Assembly: GCF_030816195.1 (NCBI RefSeq)
Contig: NZ_JAUSXS010000001.1
Coordinates: forward strand, 2,875,501-2,939,500
From: Pseudomonas sp. W4I3
GTDB taxonomy: Bacteria > Pseudomonadota > Gammaproteobacteria > Pseudomonadales > Pseudomonadaceae
Reading direction: 5' to 3'
Length of the DNA: 64,000 nucleotides
Shown: positions 19,619 through 28,929 of the stretch, in pieces
Layout of the letters: each line of letters starts with the position of its first letter
Position numbering within the stretch: position 1 is the first letter of the stretch
Notes under the pieces: model-generated
The model's input: the letters and a program-made list of their open reading frames with translations, nothing else
What the model was told of the DNA's origin: nothing
Database searches by the model: none
Made by a program: the position numbers and the translations under genes

Positions 19619-21199
19619 ATGCCCCAGTTTCTCGGCCACAACTACATCGGCGGTCAGCGCAGCGCCAACGGCAGCATCACGCTGCAAAGCGTCGACGCGG
19701 CCACCGGCGAAGCCTTGCCCCAGAATTTCTATCAGGCGACCCCGCAGGAAGTCGATGCCGCCGCCAAGGCCGCCGCCGCCGCTTACCCGGCTTATCGCGC
19801 CTTGAGCGCTGCACGCCGTGCACAATTTCTCGATGCGATCGCCGACGAGCTGGACGCGTTGGGCGATGATTTCGTTGAGCTGGTCTGCCGCGAAACGGCG
19901 CTGCCGGCGGCGCGTATCAAAGGCGAACGCGGGCGCACCAGCGGCCAGATGCGCCTGTTCGCCACCGTGTTGCGCCGTGGTGATTTCTACGGCGCGCGTA
20001 TCGACAAGGCCCTGCCGGACCGCCAGCCATTGCCACGCCCGGACCTGCGCCAATACCGCATCGGCCTGGGCCCGGTCGCGGTGTTTGGCGCCAGTAACTT
20101 CCCCCTGGCATTTTCCACCGCCGGCGGCGATACCGCAGCTGCGCTGGCGGCGGGTTGCCCGGTGGTATTCAAGGCCCACAGCGGGCATATGGCGACGGCG
20201 GAGCAGGTGGCCGATGCGATCATCCGCGCCGCGCAAGCCACCGAAATGCCGGCGGGCGTGTTCAACATGATCTTCGGCGGCGGCGTGGGCGAGGCGCTGG
20301 TCAAGCACCCGGCGATCCAGGCCGTCGGCTTTACCGGCTCGCTCAAGGGCGGCCGCGCGCTGTGCGACATGGCCGCCGCGCGCCCGCAACCGATCCCGGT
20401 GTTTGCCGAGATGTCCAGCATCAACCCGGTCATCGTGCTGCCACAGGCGCTGGCGGCACGCTCCGAAAGCGTTGCCCGCGACCTGACCTCCTCGGTGGTG
20501 CAGGGCTGCGGCCAGTTCTGCACCAACCCCGGCCTGGTGATCGGCATCGCCTCGCCGGCCTTTAGCGCATTCACGCAACAGGTCGCGCAATTGATCGGCG
20601 AACAACCGGCGCAAACCATGCTCAACGCGGGCACCCTGGGCAGCTACGGCAAGGGCCTGGAAAAACTCCTGTCGCACCCAGGCATCAAGCATCTGGCGGG
20701 CAACCCACAATCGGGCAACCAGGCCCAGCCGCAGTTGTTCAAGGCTGATGTGGGCCTGTTGATCGACGGCGATGAGGTGTTGCAGGAAGAAGTGTTCGGC
20801 CCGACCACGGTGTTCGTCGAAGTCGCCGACCAGGCCCAACTCAGCGCGGCCTTGCACGGCCTGCACGGACAATTGACCGCCACCATCATTGGCGAGCCGA
20901 CCGACCTGCAACAGTTCGCCGAGCTGACGCCGCTGCTGGAGCAGAAAGTCGGGCGCATCCTGCTCAACGGCTACCCCACCGGTGTGGAAGTCTGCGATTC
21001 GATGGTGCACGGCGGGCCATACCCGGCCACCTCCGATGCCCGTGGTACCTCGGTCGGCACCTTGGCCATCGATCGTTTCCTGCGCCCGGTGTGCTTCCAG
21101 AACTACCCTGATAGCCTGCTGCCCGACGCGCTGAAAAACGCCAACCCGTTGCGTATCCAGCGGCTGGTGGATGGCGCGCCGTCTCGAGAATCGCTGTAA
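19619..21199 (+). CDS. 2-oxoglutarate semialdehyde dehydrogenase (ALDH family)
   Basis: The 526-residue aldehyde dehydrogenase shows FGASNFPLAFSTAGGDTAAALAAG, the general-base segment VFAEMSSINPV, and the catalytic Cys in QGCGQFCTNPGL. The GQFCTNPG form is typical of 2,5-dioxovalerate (2-oxoglutarate semialdehyde) dehydrogenases. It gives the final step, to 2-oxoglutarate, which enters the TCA cycle. Start ATG at 19619 follows AAAGGAGAG. Position right after the AraD1-type gene supports the assignment. Confidence 0.92.
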   Translation: MPQFLGHNYIGGQRSANGSITLQSVDAATGEALPQNFYQATPQEVDAAAKAAAAAYPAYRALSAARRAQFLDAIADELDALGDDFVELVCRETALPAARIKGERGRTSGQMRLFATVLRRGDFYGARIDKALPDRQPLPRPDLRQYRIGLGPVAVFGASNFPLAFSTAGGDTAAALAAGCPVVFKAHSGHMATAEQVADAIIRAAQATEMPAGVFNMIFGGGVGEALVKHPAIQAVGFTGSLKGGRALCDMAAARPQPIPVFAEMSSINPVIVLPQALAARSESVARDLTSSVVQGCGQFCTNPGLVIGIASPAFSAFTQQVAQLIGEQPAQTMLNAGTLGSYGKGLEKLLSHPGIKHLAGNPQSGNQAQPQLFKADVGLLIDGDEVLQEEVFGPTTVFVEVADQAQLSAALHGLHGQLTATIIGEPTDLQQFAELTPLLEQKVGRILLNGYPTGVEVCDSMVHGGPYPATSDARGTSVGTLAIDRFLRPVCFQNYPDSLLPDALKNANPLRIQRLVDGAPSRESL

Positions 21200-21215
21200 C
21201 GCATCAGGAGGCTTC

Positions 21216-22079
21216 ATGTCGTTGAGCGCAGTCACCCCACACCGTGCACGGTTGGGCGAAGGGCCGTTCTGGGATATCCCGTCCCAGGCCCTGTATTGGG
21301 TGGACATCGCCGCCAGGCAGGCCCTGCGCCTGATGGACGGGCAGTTGCGCGTGTGGCAATTGCCCGAGCACGTCTCGGCGTTCATCCCCTGTGAAAGCGG
21401 GGATGCGCTGGTGACCCTGAGCAGCGGTGTATACCGCCTGGACTTGAGCACCGAAGCCCTGACCCTGCTGTGCGTAGCCGACCCGCACGCGGGCAACCGT
21501 GGCAACGAAGCGCGCTGTGATGCCCAGGGCCGACTGTGGCTGGGCACCATGCAGAACAACATCGGTGAGCAGGGCGAAGACCTGCCCATCACCCGGCGCT
21601 CCGGCGGCCTGTTCCGTGTCGATGCCGATGCGCGGGTCACGCCGTTGCTGACCGGCCTGGGCATTCCCAACACGTTGCTTTGGAACGAGGAGGGCAGCCA
21701 GGTGCATTTCGGCGACAGCATGGACGGCACGCTCTATCAGCATTCGATCCGGTCCGACGGCCAGCTCGAACCCGCCCAGGTGTGGTTTGCACCTCACGAA
21801 CGCGGTGGGCCGGACGGCTCGGCCATGGACAGCGAGGGCTACATCTGGAATGCCCGTTGGGACGGCAGCTGCCTGTTGCGCCTGACACCCTCGGGTGAAG
21901 TGGATCGCATCATCGAACTGCCCGTCAGCCGTCCCACCAGTTGCGTGTTTGGTGGGCCGGATCTGACCACCCTGTACATCACCAGCGCCGCGAGTCCCTT
22001 GGATCACCCCCTGGACGGTGCGGTGCTGGCCATAGAAGTTGATGTCCCTGGAAAACCCTGCACTCGCTTTGCCGGATAA
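21216..22079 (+). CDS. SMP-30/gluconolactonase-family protein, probable L-arabinolactonase
   Basis: The 287-residue protein is a six-bladed SMP-30 beta-propeller. It has the entry Glu (RARLGEGPFWD), the AGNRGNEARCDAQGRLWLGTM segment, LGIPNTLLWN and GGPDGSAMDSEGYIWNARW, which carry the divalent-metal ligands (Glu, Asn, Asp). It should hydrolyse an aldonolactone; L-arabinono-gamma-lactone fits its place between the dehydrogenase and dehydratase steps. AGGAGG precedes the ATG at 21216. Confidence 0.9.
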   Translation: MSLSAVTPHRARLGEGPFWDIPSQALYWVDIAARQALRLMDGQLRVWQLPEHVSAFIPCESGDALVTLSSGVYRLDLSTEALTLLCVADPHAGNRGNEARCDAQGRLWLGTMQNNIGEQGEDLPITRRSGGLFRVDADARVTPLLTGLGIPNTLLWNEEGSQVHFGDSMDGTLYQHSIRSDGQLEPAQVWFAPHERGGPDGSAMDSEGYIWNARWDGSCLLRLTPSGEVDRIIELPVSRPTSCVFGGPDLTTLYITSAASPLDHPLDGAVLAIEVDVPGKPCTRFAG

Positions 22080-22083
22080 ACCC

Positions 22084-22183
22084 TGTAGGAGCCGGCTTGC
22101 CCGCGAAAAACGTCAACGATAACGCGTTCATCCTGGATGAACGCGGTGCTATCAGGTTTTTCGCGAGCAAGCTCGCTCCTACA
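22084..22183. repeat. REPIN, TGTAGGAGC-AGCTTGCTCGCGAA class
   Basis: Inverted arms starting TGTAGGAGC at 22084 and ending GCTCCTACA at 22183 enclose a loop with its own inner pairing (GCGTTCATCC / GGATGAACGC). The left arm is diverged (GCCGGCTTGCCCGCGAA). It separates the lactonase from the transporter genes. Confidence 0.85.
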
Positions 22184-22217
22184 AAAAAACACAAAACAAC
22201 AACAAGGAGTCACCCGC

Positions 22218-23223
22218 ATGAATCGTCGTCCTGGTTTGCGTTCCCTGTGCTGCGCCGCTGTGGCGGTCTCGGCCATGAGCTTGAGCGGCCTGCTGCTGGC
22301 CGCTGAAGAAGTGAAGATCGGCTTTCTGGTCAAACAGGCCGAAGAACCCTGGTTCCAGACCGAGTGGGCCTTTGCTGAAAAAGCCGGCAAAGAGCACGGT
22401 TTTACCGTGATCAAGATCGCCGTGCCGGACGGTGAGAAGACCCTCTCGGCCATCGACAGCCTGGCCGCCAACGGCGCCAAGGGCTTTGTGATCTGCCCGC
22501 CGGACGTATCGCTGGGCCCTGCGATTGTCGCCAAGGCCAAGGTCAATGGCCTGAAAGTGATCGCTGTGGACGACCGTTTCGTCGATGCCAAGGGCAACTT
22601 CATGGAGGACGTGCCGTACCTGGGCATGGCTGCCTTCGAAGTGGGCCAGAAGCAGGGCGCCGCCATGGCAGCCGAAGCGAAAAAACGCGGCTGGGACTGG
22701 AAGGACACCTATGCGGTGATCAACACCTTCAATGAATTGGACACCGGCAAGAAACGCACCGACGGCTCGATCAAATCCTTGAAAGAAGCCGGCATTCCCA
22801 AAGACCATATCCTCACCGCCGCGCTTAAAACCCTCGACGTTCCGGGCAGCATGGACGCCACCAACTCGGCCCTGGTCAAACTGCCCAGCGGCGCGAAAAA
22901 CCTGATCATCGGCGGCATGAACGACAACACCGTGCTGGGCGGCGTACGCGCCACTGAAAGCGCCGGGTTTCGCGGCCGCCAACGTGATCGGCATCGGCAT
23001 CAATGGCACCGACGCCATCGGCGAATTGAAGAAAGCCAACAGTGGTTTCTTCGGCTCGATGCTGCCTAGCCCGCACATCGAGGGCTACAACACCGCGCTG
23101 ATGATGTACGAGTGGGTGACCAAGGGCACCGAACCGCCCAAGTACACCGCCATGGACGAAGTGACCTTGATCACTCGTGCCAACTTTCAGGAAGAGTTGA
23201 CCAAGATCGGGCTGTGGAAATGA
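22218..23223 (+). pseudogene. araF: L-arabinose ABC transporter substrate-binding protein, frameshifted
   Basis: Corrected, this is a 334-residue periplasmic sugar-binding protein with a signal peptide (to about AAE at residue 28) and AraF-like features: KIGFLVKQAEEPWFQTEW, FVICPPDVSLGPAIVAKAK, and the end EELTKIGLWK. The first frame runs from 22218 to about 22968; the second continues as NVIGIGINGTDAIGELKK. One extra T in the TTT at 22968-22970 causes the shift; with TT the joint reads SAGFAAANVIGIG. The ATP-binding subunit overlaps its stop by ATGA. Both halves are well preserved, so sequence error is a real possibility. Confidence 0.88.
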
Positions 23224-24722
23224 CCGCTGCGGCCCTTCGTTTTGACGCAATCGGCAAAACCTTCCCTGGGGTCAAGGCGCTGGATGGCATCAGCTTCACC
23301 GCCCACCCCGGGCAAGTGCATGCGTTGATGGGCGAGAACGGTGCGGGTAAATCGACGCTGCTGAAGATCCTCGGCGGCGCCTATATTCCCAGCACCGGCT
23401 CGGTGCAGATCGGCGAGCAGGTCATGGCCTTCAAATGCGCCGCCGACAGCATCGCCAGCGGCGTTGCGGTGATTCACCAGGAGCTGCATCTGGTGCCGGA
23501 AATGACCGTTGCCGAGAACCTGTTCCTGGGGCATCTGCCGTCGCGCTTTGGCGTGGTCAACCGCGGCGTGCTGCGCCAGCAAGCTTTGGCGTGTCTCAAG
23601 GGCCTGGCCGATGAAATCGACCCTGAAGAAAAGCTTGGTCGCTTGTCCCTGGGCCAGCGCCAATTGGTGGAAATCGCCAAGGCGCTGTCCCGTGGCGCCC
23701 ATGTGATCGCCTTCGATGAGCCGACCAGCAGTTTGTCGGCCCGCGAAATCGACCGTTTGATGGCGATCATCACGCGCCTGCGCGACGAGGGCAAAGTGGT
23801 GCTCTACGTGTCGCACCGCATGGAGGAGGTGTTCCGTATCTGCAATGCGGTGACGGTGTTCAAGGACGGCCGCTTCGTGCGCACCTTCGATGACATGAGC
23901 GCGCTGAGCCATGACCAGTTGGTGACCTGCATGGTCGGTCGCGATATCCAGGACATCTACGACTACCGCCCGCGCGAGCACGGCGAAGTCGCGTTGAAGG
24001 TCGATGGCCTGCTCGGAACCGGTTTGCGCGAGCCGATCAGCTTCCAGGTGCGCAAAGGCGAAATTCTCGGTCTGTTCGGGCTGGTGGGGGCAGGGCGTAC
24101 CGAGCTGTTGCGCCTGCTCAGCGGCCTGGAACGCGCCAGTGCGGGCAGCCTGGAACTGTGCGGCGAGCCTCTGCAGTTGCGCACGCCACGTGATGCGATT
24201 GCCGCCGGCGTGCTGTTGTGCCCCGAGGACCGCAAGAAGGAGGGCATCATTCCGCTGTCCAGCGTCGCCGAAAACATCAACATCAGTGCCCGTGGCGCGC
24301 ATTCCGCGTTCGGCTGGCTATTGCGCGATGGCTGGGAAAAAGGCAACGCCGATCGCCAGATCAAGGCGATGAAGGTCAAGACCCCGAACGCGGCGCAGAA
24401 GATCATGTACTTGTCCGGTGGCAACCAGCAAAAGGCCATTCTTGGCCGCTGGCTGTCGATGCCGATGAAGGTGCTGCTGCTGGACGAACCGACCCGTGGC
24501 ATCGATATCGGCGCCAAGGCCGAGATCTACCAGATCATCCATAACCTCGCGGCGCAAGGCATCGCGGTGATCGTGGTGTCCAGTGACCTGATGGAAGTCA
24601 TGGGCATTTCCGACCGCATCCTGGTGCTGTGCGAAGGCGCCATGCGCGGTGAACAACTGCGCGTACACGCGACTGAATCCAACCTGCTGCAGCTGGCCTT
24701 GCCGCGCGGCGTGGCGAACTGA
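23220..24722 (+). CDS. araG: L-arabinose ABC transporter ATP-binding protein
   Basis: The 500-residue protein is a tandem-ATPase of the CUT2 sugar importers. Domain 1 has Walker A GENGAGKST, signature LSLGQRQ and Walker B VIAFDEPTSSL. Domain 2 has the usual degenerate P-loop GLVGAGRTE, signature LSGGNQQK and LLLDEPTRGID. It pairs with AraF (upstream, four-base overlap) and AraH (downstream, nine bases). By best overall match and pathway context it energises L-arabinose uptake. Confidence 0.93.
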   Translation: MTAAALRFDAIGKTFPGVKALDGISFTAHPGQVHALMGENGAGKSTLLKILGGAYIPSTGSVQIGEQVMAFKCAADSIASGVAVIHQELHLVPEMTVAENLFLGHLPSRFGVVNRGVLRQQALACLKGLADEIDPEEKLGRLSLGQRQLVEIAKALSRGAHVIAFDEPTSSLSAREIDRLMAIITRLRDEGKVVLYVSHRMEEVFRICNAVTVFKDGRFVRTFDDMSALSHDQLVTCMVGRDIQDIYDYRPREHGEVALKVDGLLGTGLREPISFQVRKGEILGLFGLVGAGRTELLRLLSGLERASAGSLELCGEPLQLRTPRDAIAAGVLLCPEDRKKEGIIPLSSVAENINISARGAHSAFGWLLRDGWEKGNADRQIKAMKVKTPNAAQKIMYLSGGNQQKAILGRWLSMPMKVLLLDEPTRGIDIGAKAEIYQIIHNLAAQGIAVIVVSSDLMEVMGISDRILVLCEGAMRGEQLRVHATESNLLQLALPRGVAN

Positions 24723-24731
24723 GAGACGACC

Positions 24732-25700
24732 ATGACCATTCAAAACAACGCGTTGCCTTCGGCACGCAAACCCCTCGATATGCGCGCGTTGCTCGACAAC
24801 TGGGCGATGCTGCTGGCGGCGGTGGGCATCTTTGTCCTGTGCGCCTTGCTGGTCGATAACTTCCTCTCGCCGCTGAACATGCGCGGGCTGGGCCTGGCGA
24901 TTTCCACCGTGGGCATTGCGGCGTGCACCATGCTGTTCTGCCTGGCGTCCGGGCACTTCGACTTGTCGGTGGGTTCGGTGATTGCCTGCGCCGGTGTGGT
25001 GGCAGCGATCGTGATGCGCGATACCGACAGCGTGATGCTGGGCATCGGCGCGGCGCTGTTGATGGGCCTGATGGTGGGGCTGATCAACGGCATCGTGATT
25101 GCCAAGCTGCGGGTCAACGCATTGATCACCACCCTGGCGACCATGCAGATCGTGCGTGGCCTGGCCTATATCTTTGCCGACGGCAAAGCGGTGGGCGTGT
25201 CCCAGGATCAGTTCTTCGTGTTCGGCAATGGCCAGCTGTTCGGCGTGCCGGTGCCGATCCTGATCACCATCGTGTGCTTCCTGTTCTTCGGCTGGTTGCT
25301 CAACTACACCACCTACGGGCGCAACACCATGGCCATCGGCGGCAACCCGGAAGCAGCGTTGCTGGCGGGGGTCAATGTCGATCGCACCAAGATCCTGATC
25401 TTCGCCGTGCACGGCTTGATCGGCGCGTTGGCCGGGGTGATTCTTGCCTCGCGCATGACCTCCGGCCAACCGATGATCGGCCAGGGTTTCGAACTGACGG
25501 TGATCTCGGCCTGTGTGCTGGGTGGGGTGTCGTTGAGTGGCGGGATTGGCATGATCCGGCATGTGATTGCCGGCGTGTTGATCCTGGCGATCATCGAGAA
25601 TGCGATGAACCTGAAGAACATCGATACCTTCTACCAATACGTGATTCGCGGCTCGATCCTGCTCTTGGCCGTGGTCATCGACCGCATGAAACAACGCTGA
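24732..25700 (+). CDS. araH: L-arabinose ABC transporter permease
   Basis: The 322-residue inner-membrane protein has about nine to ten helices and the CUT2 permease signatures CLASGHFDLSVGSVIACAG, NTMAIGGNPEAALLAGVNVD and the final LLLAVVIDRMKQR. It would form the channel with AraG. It is the last gene of the plus-strand arabinose operon and is followed by a REPIN. Confidence 0.93.
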   Translation: MTIQNNALPSARKPLDMRALLDNWAMLLAAVGIFVLCALLVDNFLSPLNMRGLGLAISTVGIAACTMLFCLASGHFDLSVGSVIACAGVVAAIVMRDTDSVMLGIGAALLMGLMVGLINGIVIAKLRVNALITTLATMQIVRGLAYIFADGKAVGVSQDQFFVFGNGQLFGVPVPILITIVCFLFFGWLLNYTTYGRNTMAIGGNPEAALLAGVNVDRTKILIFAVHGLIGALAGVILASRMTSGQPMIGQGFELTVISACVLGGVSLSGGIGMIRHVIAGVLILAIIENAMNLKNIDTFYQYVIRGSILLLAVVIDRMKQR

Positions 25701-25721
25701 ACCCAAGTCATCTGGAGATCA

Positions 25722-25813
25722 AATGTGGGAGGGGGCTTGCCCCCGATGAGGGAGTGTCAGTACATGCATCTGTAACTGACACACCGCTATCGGGAGCAAG
25801 CCCCCTCCCACAG
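25722..25813. repeat. REPIN, GTGGGAGGGGGCTTGC class
   Basis: Inverted REP arms (AATGTGGGAGGGGGCTTGC and GCAAGCCCCCTCCCACA) around a loop containing GTGTCAG and CTGACAC. It fills the convergent gap between araH and the mutarotase gene. Confidence 0.9.
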
Positions 25814-25815
25814 TT

Positions 25816-26965
25816 TTAATCGGCAGTGAATTTGAAGACGGTGTTCTGGGTGTAGGTCTGCCCAGGGTTCAAGCGGGTCGAGGCAAAGGTGGGCTGGTTA
25901 GGCGCATCCGGAAAATGCTGGGTCTCCAGGGTGAACCCGCTCCAGTGCTGGTAAGTCTTGCCGCCCCTTGCCCTTCACCGAACCGTCCAGGAAGTTACTG
26001 GTGTAGAACTGCACGCCCGGTTCGCTGGTGTAGAGCTGCAAACGCCGGCCCGACTCGGGGTCATGCACGTCGGCTGCAAGCTGCTTCACATCGCCCTTGG
26101 TGTCCAGCGCCCAGTTGAAGTCGAACCCGCCCTGTTTCGGCTCGGCAAACTTGAGTTGCGGATGGTCGGCCTTGATGTGCTGACCGATGGCGGTAGGCTT
26201 GAGGAAGTCCATCGGCGTGCCCTTGACCGGCGCCAGTTCGCCGGTGGGGATCAAGGTGGCGTTTACCGGTGTGTAGTGGCTGGCATGCAAGGTGGCGACC
26301 TGCTTGAGAATGTCGCCGTTACCCGCGCCGGCCAGGTTGAAGTAGCTGTGGTTGGTGAGGTTGAGCACCGTCGGCTTGTCGGTGGTGGCGGTGTAGTCGA
26401 TGTGCAGTTCGTTCTTGTCGTTGAGGCGGTACGTGACCTCGGTTTTCAGGTTGCCGGGAAAGCCCATTTCACCGTCCTTGGACAGGTAGGTGAGGGTGAC
26501 CCCGACCGAGTCCTTGTCCTTGACCGGCTTGGCCTGCCACACCTGCTTGTCGAAGCCCTGGGCGCCGCCATGCAGCGAGTTGGGGCCGTCGTTGAGCGGT
26601 ACCTGGTAGCGCTTGCCATCGAGTTCGAAGGCGCCGCCGGCCAGGCGATTGCCGAAGCGGCCGATGGTCGCGCCAAAGAACGCGGTACCGGCTTGATAGC
26701 CTTGCACGTCGTCAAAGCCCAACACCACGTCGTCGACCTTGCCGTGCTTGTCCGGCACCTTCAGCGACTGCAACACACCGCCGTAAGTGATCACCGTGGC
26801 TTGCATGCCATGGCTGTTGCGCAACACGTACTGTTCGACGGCGGTGCCGTCATTGGTTTTGCCGAACGGTTTCTGCTCGCTGGTCAGGCCGGCGGCCTGG
26901 GCGCCGCCACTGGCGATCAACATGGACAGCGCCAGGCCGGACAGCAGGTATCGAGGGTGCTTCAT
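25816..26965 (-). pseudogene. Periplasmic aldose 1-epimerase (mutarotase), frameshifted near the 3' end
   Basis: Corrected, the protein is about 382 residues with a signal peptide (MKHPRYLLSGLALSMLIASG) and the galactose-mutarotase features: IGRFGNRLAGG, NDGPNSLHGG, NLTNHSYFNLAG and the acid PKQGGFDFN region. The frame breaks at the CCCC run 25964-25967 (GGGG on the coding strand); with three G it continues as [27 protein letters not shown] to the TAA at 25816. It would interconvert sugar anomers in the periplasm before uptake. It is divergent from the SDR gene, across a TAGTTCTACTA site. Confidence 0.87.
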
Positions 26966-26997
26966 GGTCGAACTTCCTTTTGTTGTTTTTGGATTGA

Positions 26998-27010
26998 ATA
27001 GTTCTACTAA
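26998..27010. promoter_or_regulatory. Putative GntR operator in arabinose cluster promoter (copy 2)
   Basis: ATAGTTCTACTAA contains TAGT-TCT-ACTA, nearly identical to ATAGTCCTACTAT at 17175. It lies 33 bases upstream of the mutarotase start and about 95 bases upstream of the SDR start, so it could serve both. Confidence 0.6.
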
Positions 27011-27103
27011 TGTGCGATATTTCGTCACTGAGACAGCGAATTTATAGCCTTTAACGCCGATTTCGTAAAATAAAATAAGACTAATTGATCGAGGCATCAC
27101 GTT

Positions 27104-27871
27104 ATGAGTACTGAGCAAGCCCTGTATCCCGACCTCAAGGGCAAGACCGTATTGATCTCCGGCGGGGCTTCCGGGATTGGCGAGTTCATGGTGCGGGCGT
27201 TCGCGGCCCAGGGTGCCAAGGTGGCGTTCGTGGACCGCGCGCAAAGCCAGGGTGAACGCCTGGCCGCGTTGTTGAACTCCAAGGGCCAGACCGTTGAGTT
27301 CGAATGCTGCGATATCACCGACGAAATCGGCTACCGCGCCGCCATCGGCCGCTTCGAGCATTCCCTCGGCCCCATCACGGTGCTGGTGAACAACGCCGCC
27401 AACGATGTGCGCCATACCTTGGATGAAATCGACTCGGAAATGTTCGATCGGTTGATTGCAGTCAACCTCAAGCACGCATTTTTTGCCGCCAAGGCGGTGG
27501 TGCCGATGATGAAACAGGCCGGTGGCGGCTCGATCATCAACCTGGGCTCCGTCGGCTGGATGATGGCCTCCGCCGGCTACCCGGTGTACGCCGCCAGCAA
27601 GGCCGCCGCCCACGGCATGACCCGCGGCCTGGCACGGGAGCTGGGGCCGCACCACATCCGCGTCAACACGCTGGTGCCGGGTTGGGTGATGACGGAGAAA
27701 CAGCTGGCCATGTGGGTGGACGACGCGGCCCGCGAGCTGATCGCCCGCAGCCAGTGCCTGCCGGGCAGCGTGATGCCTGAGCACATCGCCAACATGGCGC
27801 TGTTCCTGGCTTCGGATGCCTCGGCGATGTGCTCGGCGCAGAACTTCATCGTCGATGGCGGTTGGGTGTAG
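27104..27871 (+). CDS. SDR-family dehydrogenase, probable L-arabinose 1-dehydrogenase
   Basis: The 255-residue short-chain dehydrogenase has the cofactor motif GGASGIGE, NNAAND, the catalytic Ser in LGSVGWM and YAASK (Tyr and Lys), with C-terminal FIVDGGWV. The acidic residue after strand 2 (FVDRAQ) suggests NAD+ preference. In the arabinose cluster it is the only candidate for the first step, sugar to lactone; SDR-type arabinose/galactose dehydrogenases are known. Assignment depends on context. Confidence 0.82.
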   Translation: MSTEQALYPDLKGKTVLISGGASGIGEFMVRAFAAQGAKVAFVDRAQSQGERLAALLNSKGQTVEFECCDITDEIGYRAAIGRFEHSLGPITVLVNNAANDVRHTLDEIDSEMFDRLIAVNLKHAFFAAKAVVPMMKQAGGGSIINLGSVGWMMASAGYPVYAASKAAAHGMTRGLARELGPHHIRVNTLVPGWVMTEKQLAMWVDDAARELIARSQCLPGSVMPEHIANMALFLASDASAMCSAQNFIVDGGWV

Positions 27872-27977
27872 CGCCTCTACTTCTCGGTTTATGCGGTGCC
27901 GGGGCTATCTGAATTCGAGCCAGTCGGTAAGATGGGCCACGAATGCGTTGATCCCCAGCACCTCAGGAGCAGTGAGC

Positions 27978-28814
27978 ATGTCCGATTCATCCAGCTATGT
28001 CCCACCCAAGGTCTGGACCTGGGACGCCGAAAGCGGCGGCACCTTCGCCAGCATCAACCGGCCCATCGCCGGCGCTACCCACGACAAGGCGCTGCCGGTC
28101 GGCAAGCACCCCTTGCAGCTGTATTCCCTTGCCACGCCCAATGGGCAGAAGGTCACCATCCTGCTTGAAGAACTGCTGGCGCTCGGGCACTCCGGGGCCG
28201 AATACGATGCCTGGCTGATCAAGATCGGCGACGGCGACCAGTTCGGCAGCGGCTTCGTGGCGGTGAACCCGAACTCGAAGATTCCGGCGTTGATGGACCA
28301 CAGCGGCGCGGCGCCGATTCGCGTGTTCGAATCGGGCGCGATCCTGCAGTACCTGGCCGAAAAATTCGGCGCGTTTTTACCCACCGAACCTGCCGCCCGT
28401 GCCGAATGCCTGTCCTGGCTGTTCTGGCAGATGGGCAGCGCGCCTTACCTGGGTGGCGGCTTTGGGCATTTCTACGCGTATGCGCCGAGCAAGATGGAAT
28501 ATCCGATCAATCGCTTTGCCATGGAAACCAAGCGCCAGCTGGATGTGCTGGACAAGCGCCTGGCGGTGAGCGAATACATTGCCGGTGATGAGTACACCAT
28601 TGCCGATATCGCCATCTGGCCGTGGTACGGCGGGTTGGTGAAAGGGCGGTTGTATGGCGCGGCCGAGTTTCTGTCAGTGCATGAATACAAGCACGTCGTG
28701 CGCTGGGCGGATGCCATCGATGCGCGGCCGGCGGTGCAGCGTGGGCGGCGGGTGAATCGCGTTTCGGGCGACGATCAGTTGCCCGAACGCCATAGTGCCA
28801 GCGATCTGGACTGA
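27978..28814 (+). CDS. yghU: YghU-type glutathione-dependent disulfide-bond oxidoreductase
   Basis: The 278-residue protein is a GST-superfamily member of the Nu class. It has the long N-terminal extension (YVPPKVWTWDAESGGTFASINRPIAGATHDKALPVG), the thioredoxin-like domain (QLYSLATPNGQKVTILLEE, with Thr-Pro-Asn for thiolate contact) and the helical domain ending in RPAVQRGRRVN. It binds two glutathiones and has disulfide-bond reductase activity in E. coli. GGAGC precedes ATG 27978. It is monocistronic, closed by a REPIN. Confidence 0.93.
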   Translation: MSDSSSYVPPKVWTWDAESGGTFASINRPIAGATHDKALPVGKHPLQLYSLATPNGQKVTILLEELLALGHSGAEYDAWLIKIGDGDQFGSGFVAVNPNSKIPALMDHSGAAPIRVFESGAILQYLAEKFGAFLPTEPAARAECLSWLFWQMGSAPYLGGGFGHFYAYAPSKMEYPINRFAMETKRQLDVLDKRLAVSEYIAGDEYTIADIAIWPWYGGLVKGRLYGAAEFLSVHEYKHVVRWADAIDARPAVQRGRRVNRVSGDDQLPERHSASDLD

Positions 28815-28816
28815 AA

Positions 28817-28909
28817 GTGTGGGAGGGGGCTTGCTCCCGATGGCGGAGTGTCAGTCACTGTAGTTGTTGACTGACCCACTGCCATCGGGAGCAAGCCCCC
28901 TCCCACATT
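28817..28909. repeat. REPIN, GTGGGAGGGGGCTTGC class
   Basis: Inverted arms GTGTGGGAGGGGGCTTGC and GCAAGCCCCCTCCCACA with CGATGGC/GCCATCG pairing inside. Located in the convergent gap between yghU and the sugar-binding protein gene. Confidence 0.9.
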
Positions 28910-28929
28910 TGGATCTTCTTGGCTTCGAT

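Noticed and set aside
25898..27784. 628-residue minus-strand open frame joining the mutarotase with upstream sequence
   Set aside because: Only the part from 26965 down is the mutarotase. The rest is antisense to the SDR gene and passes through the promoter region.
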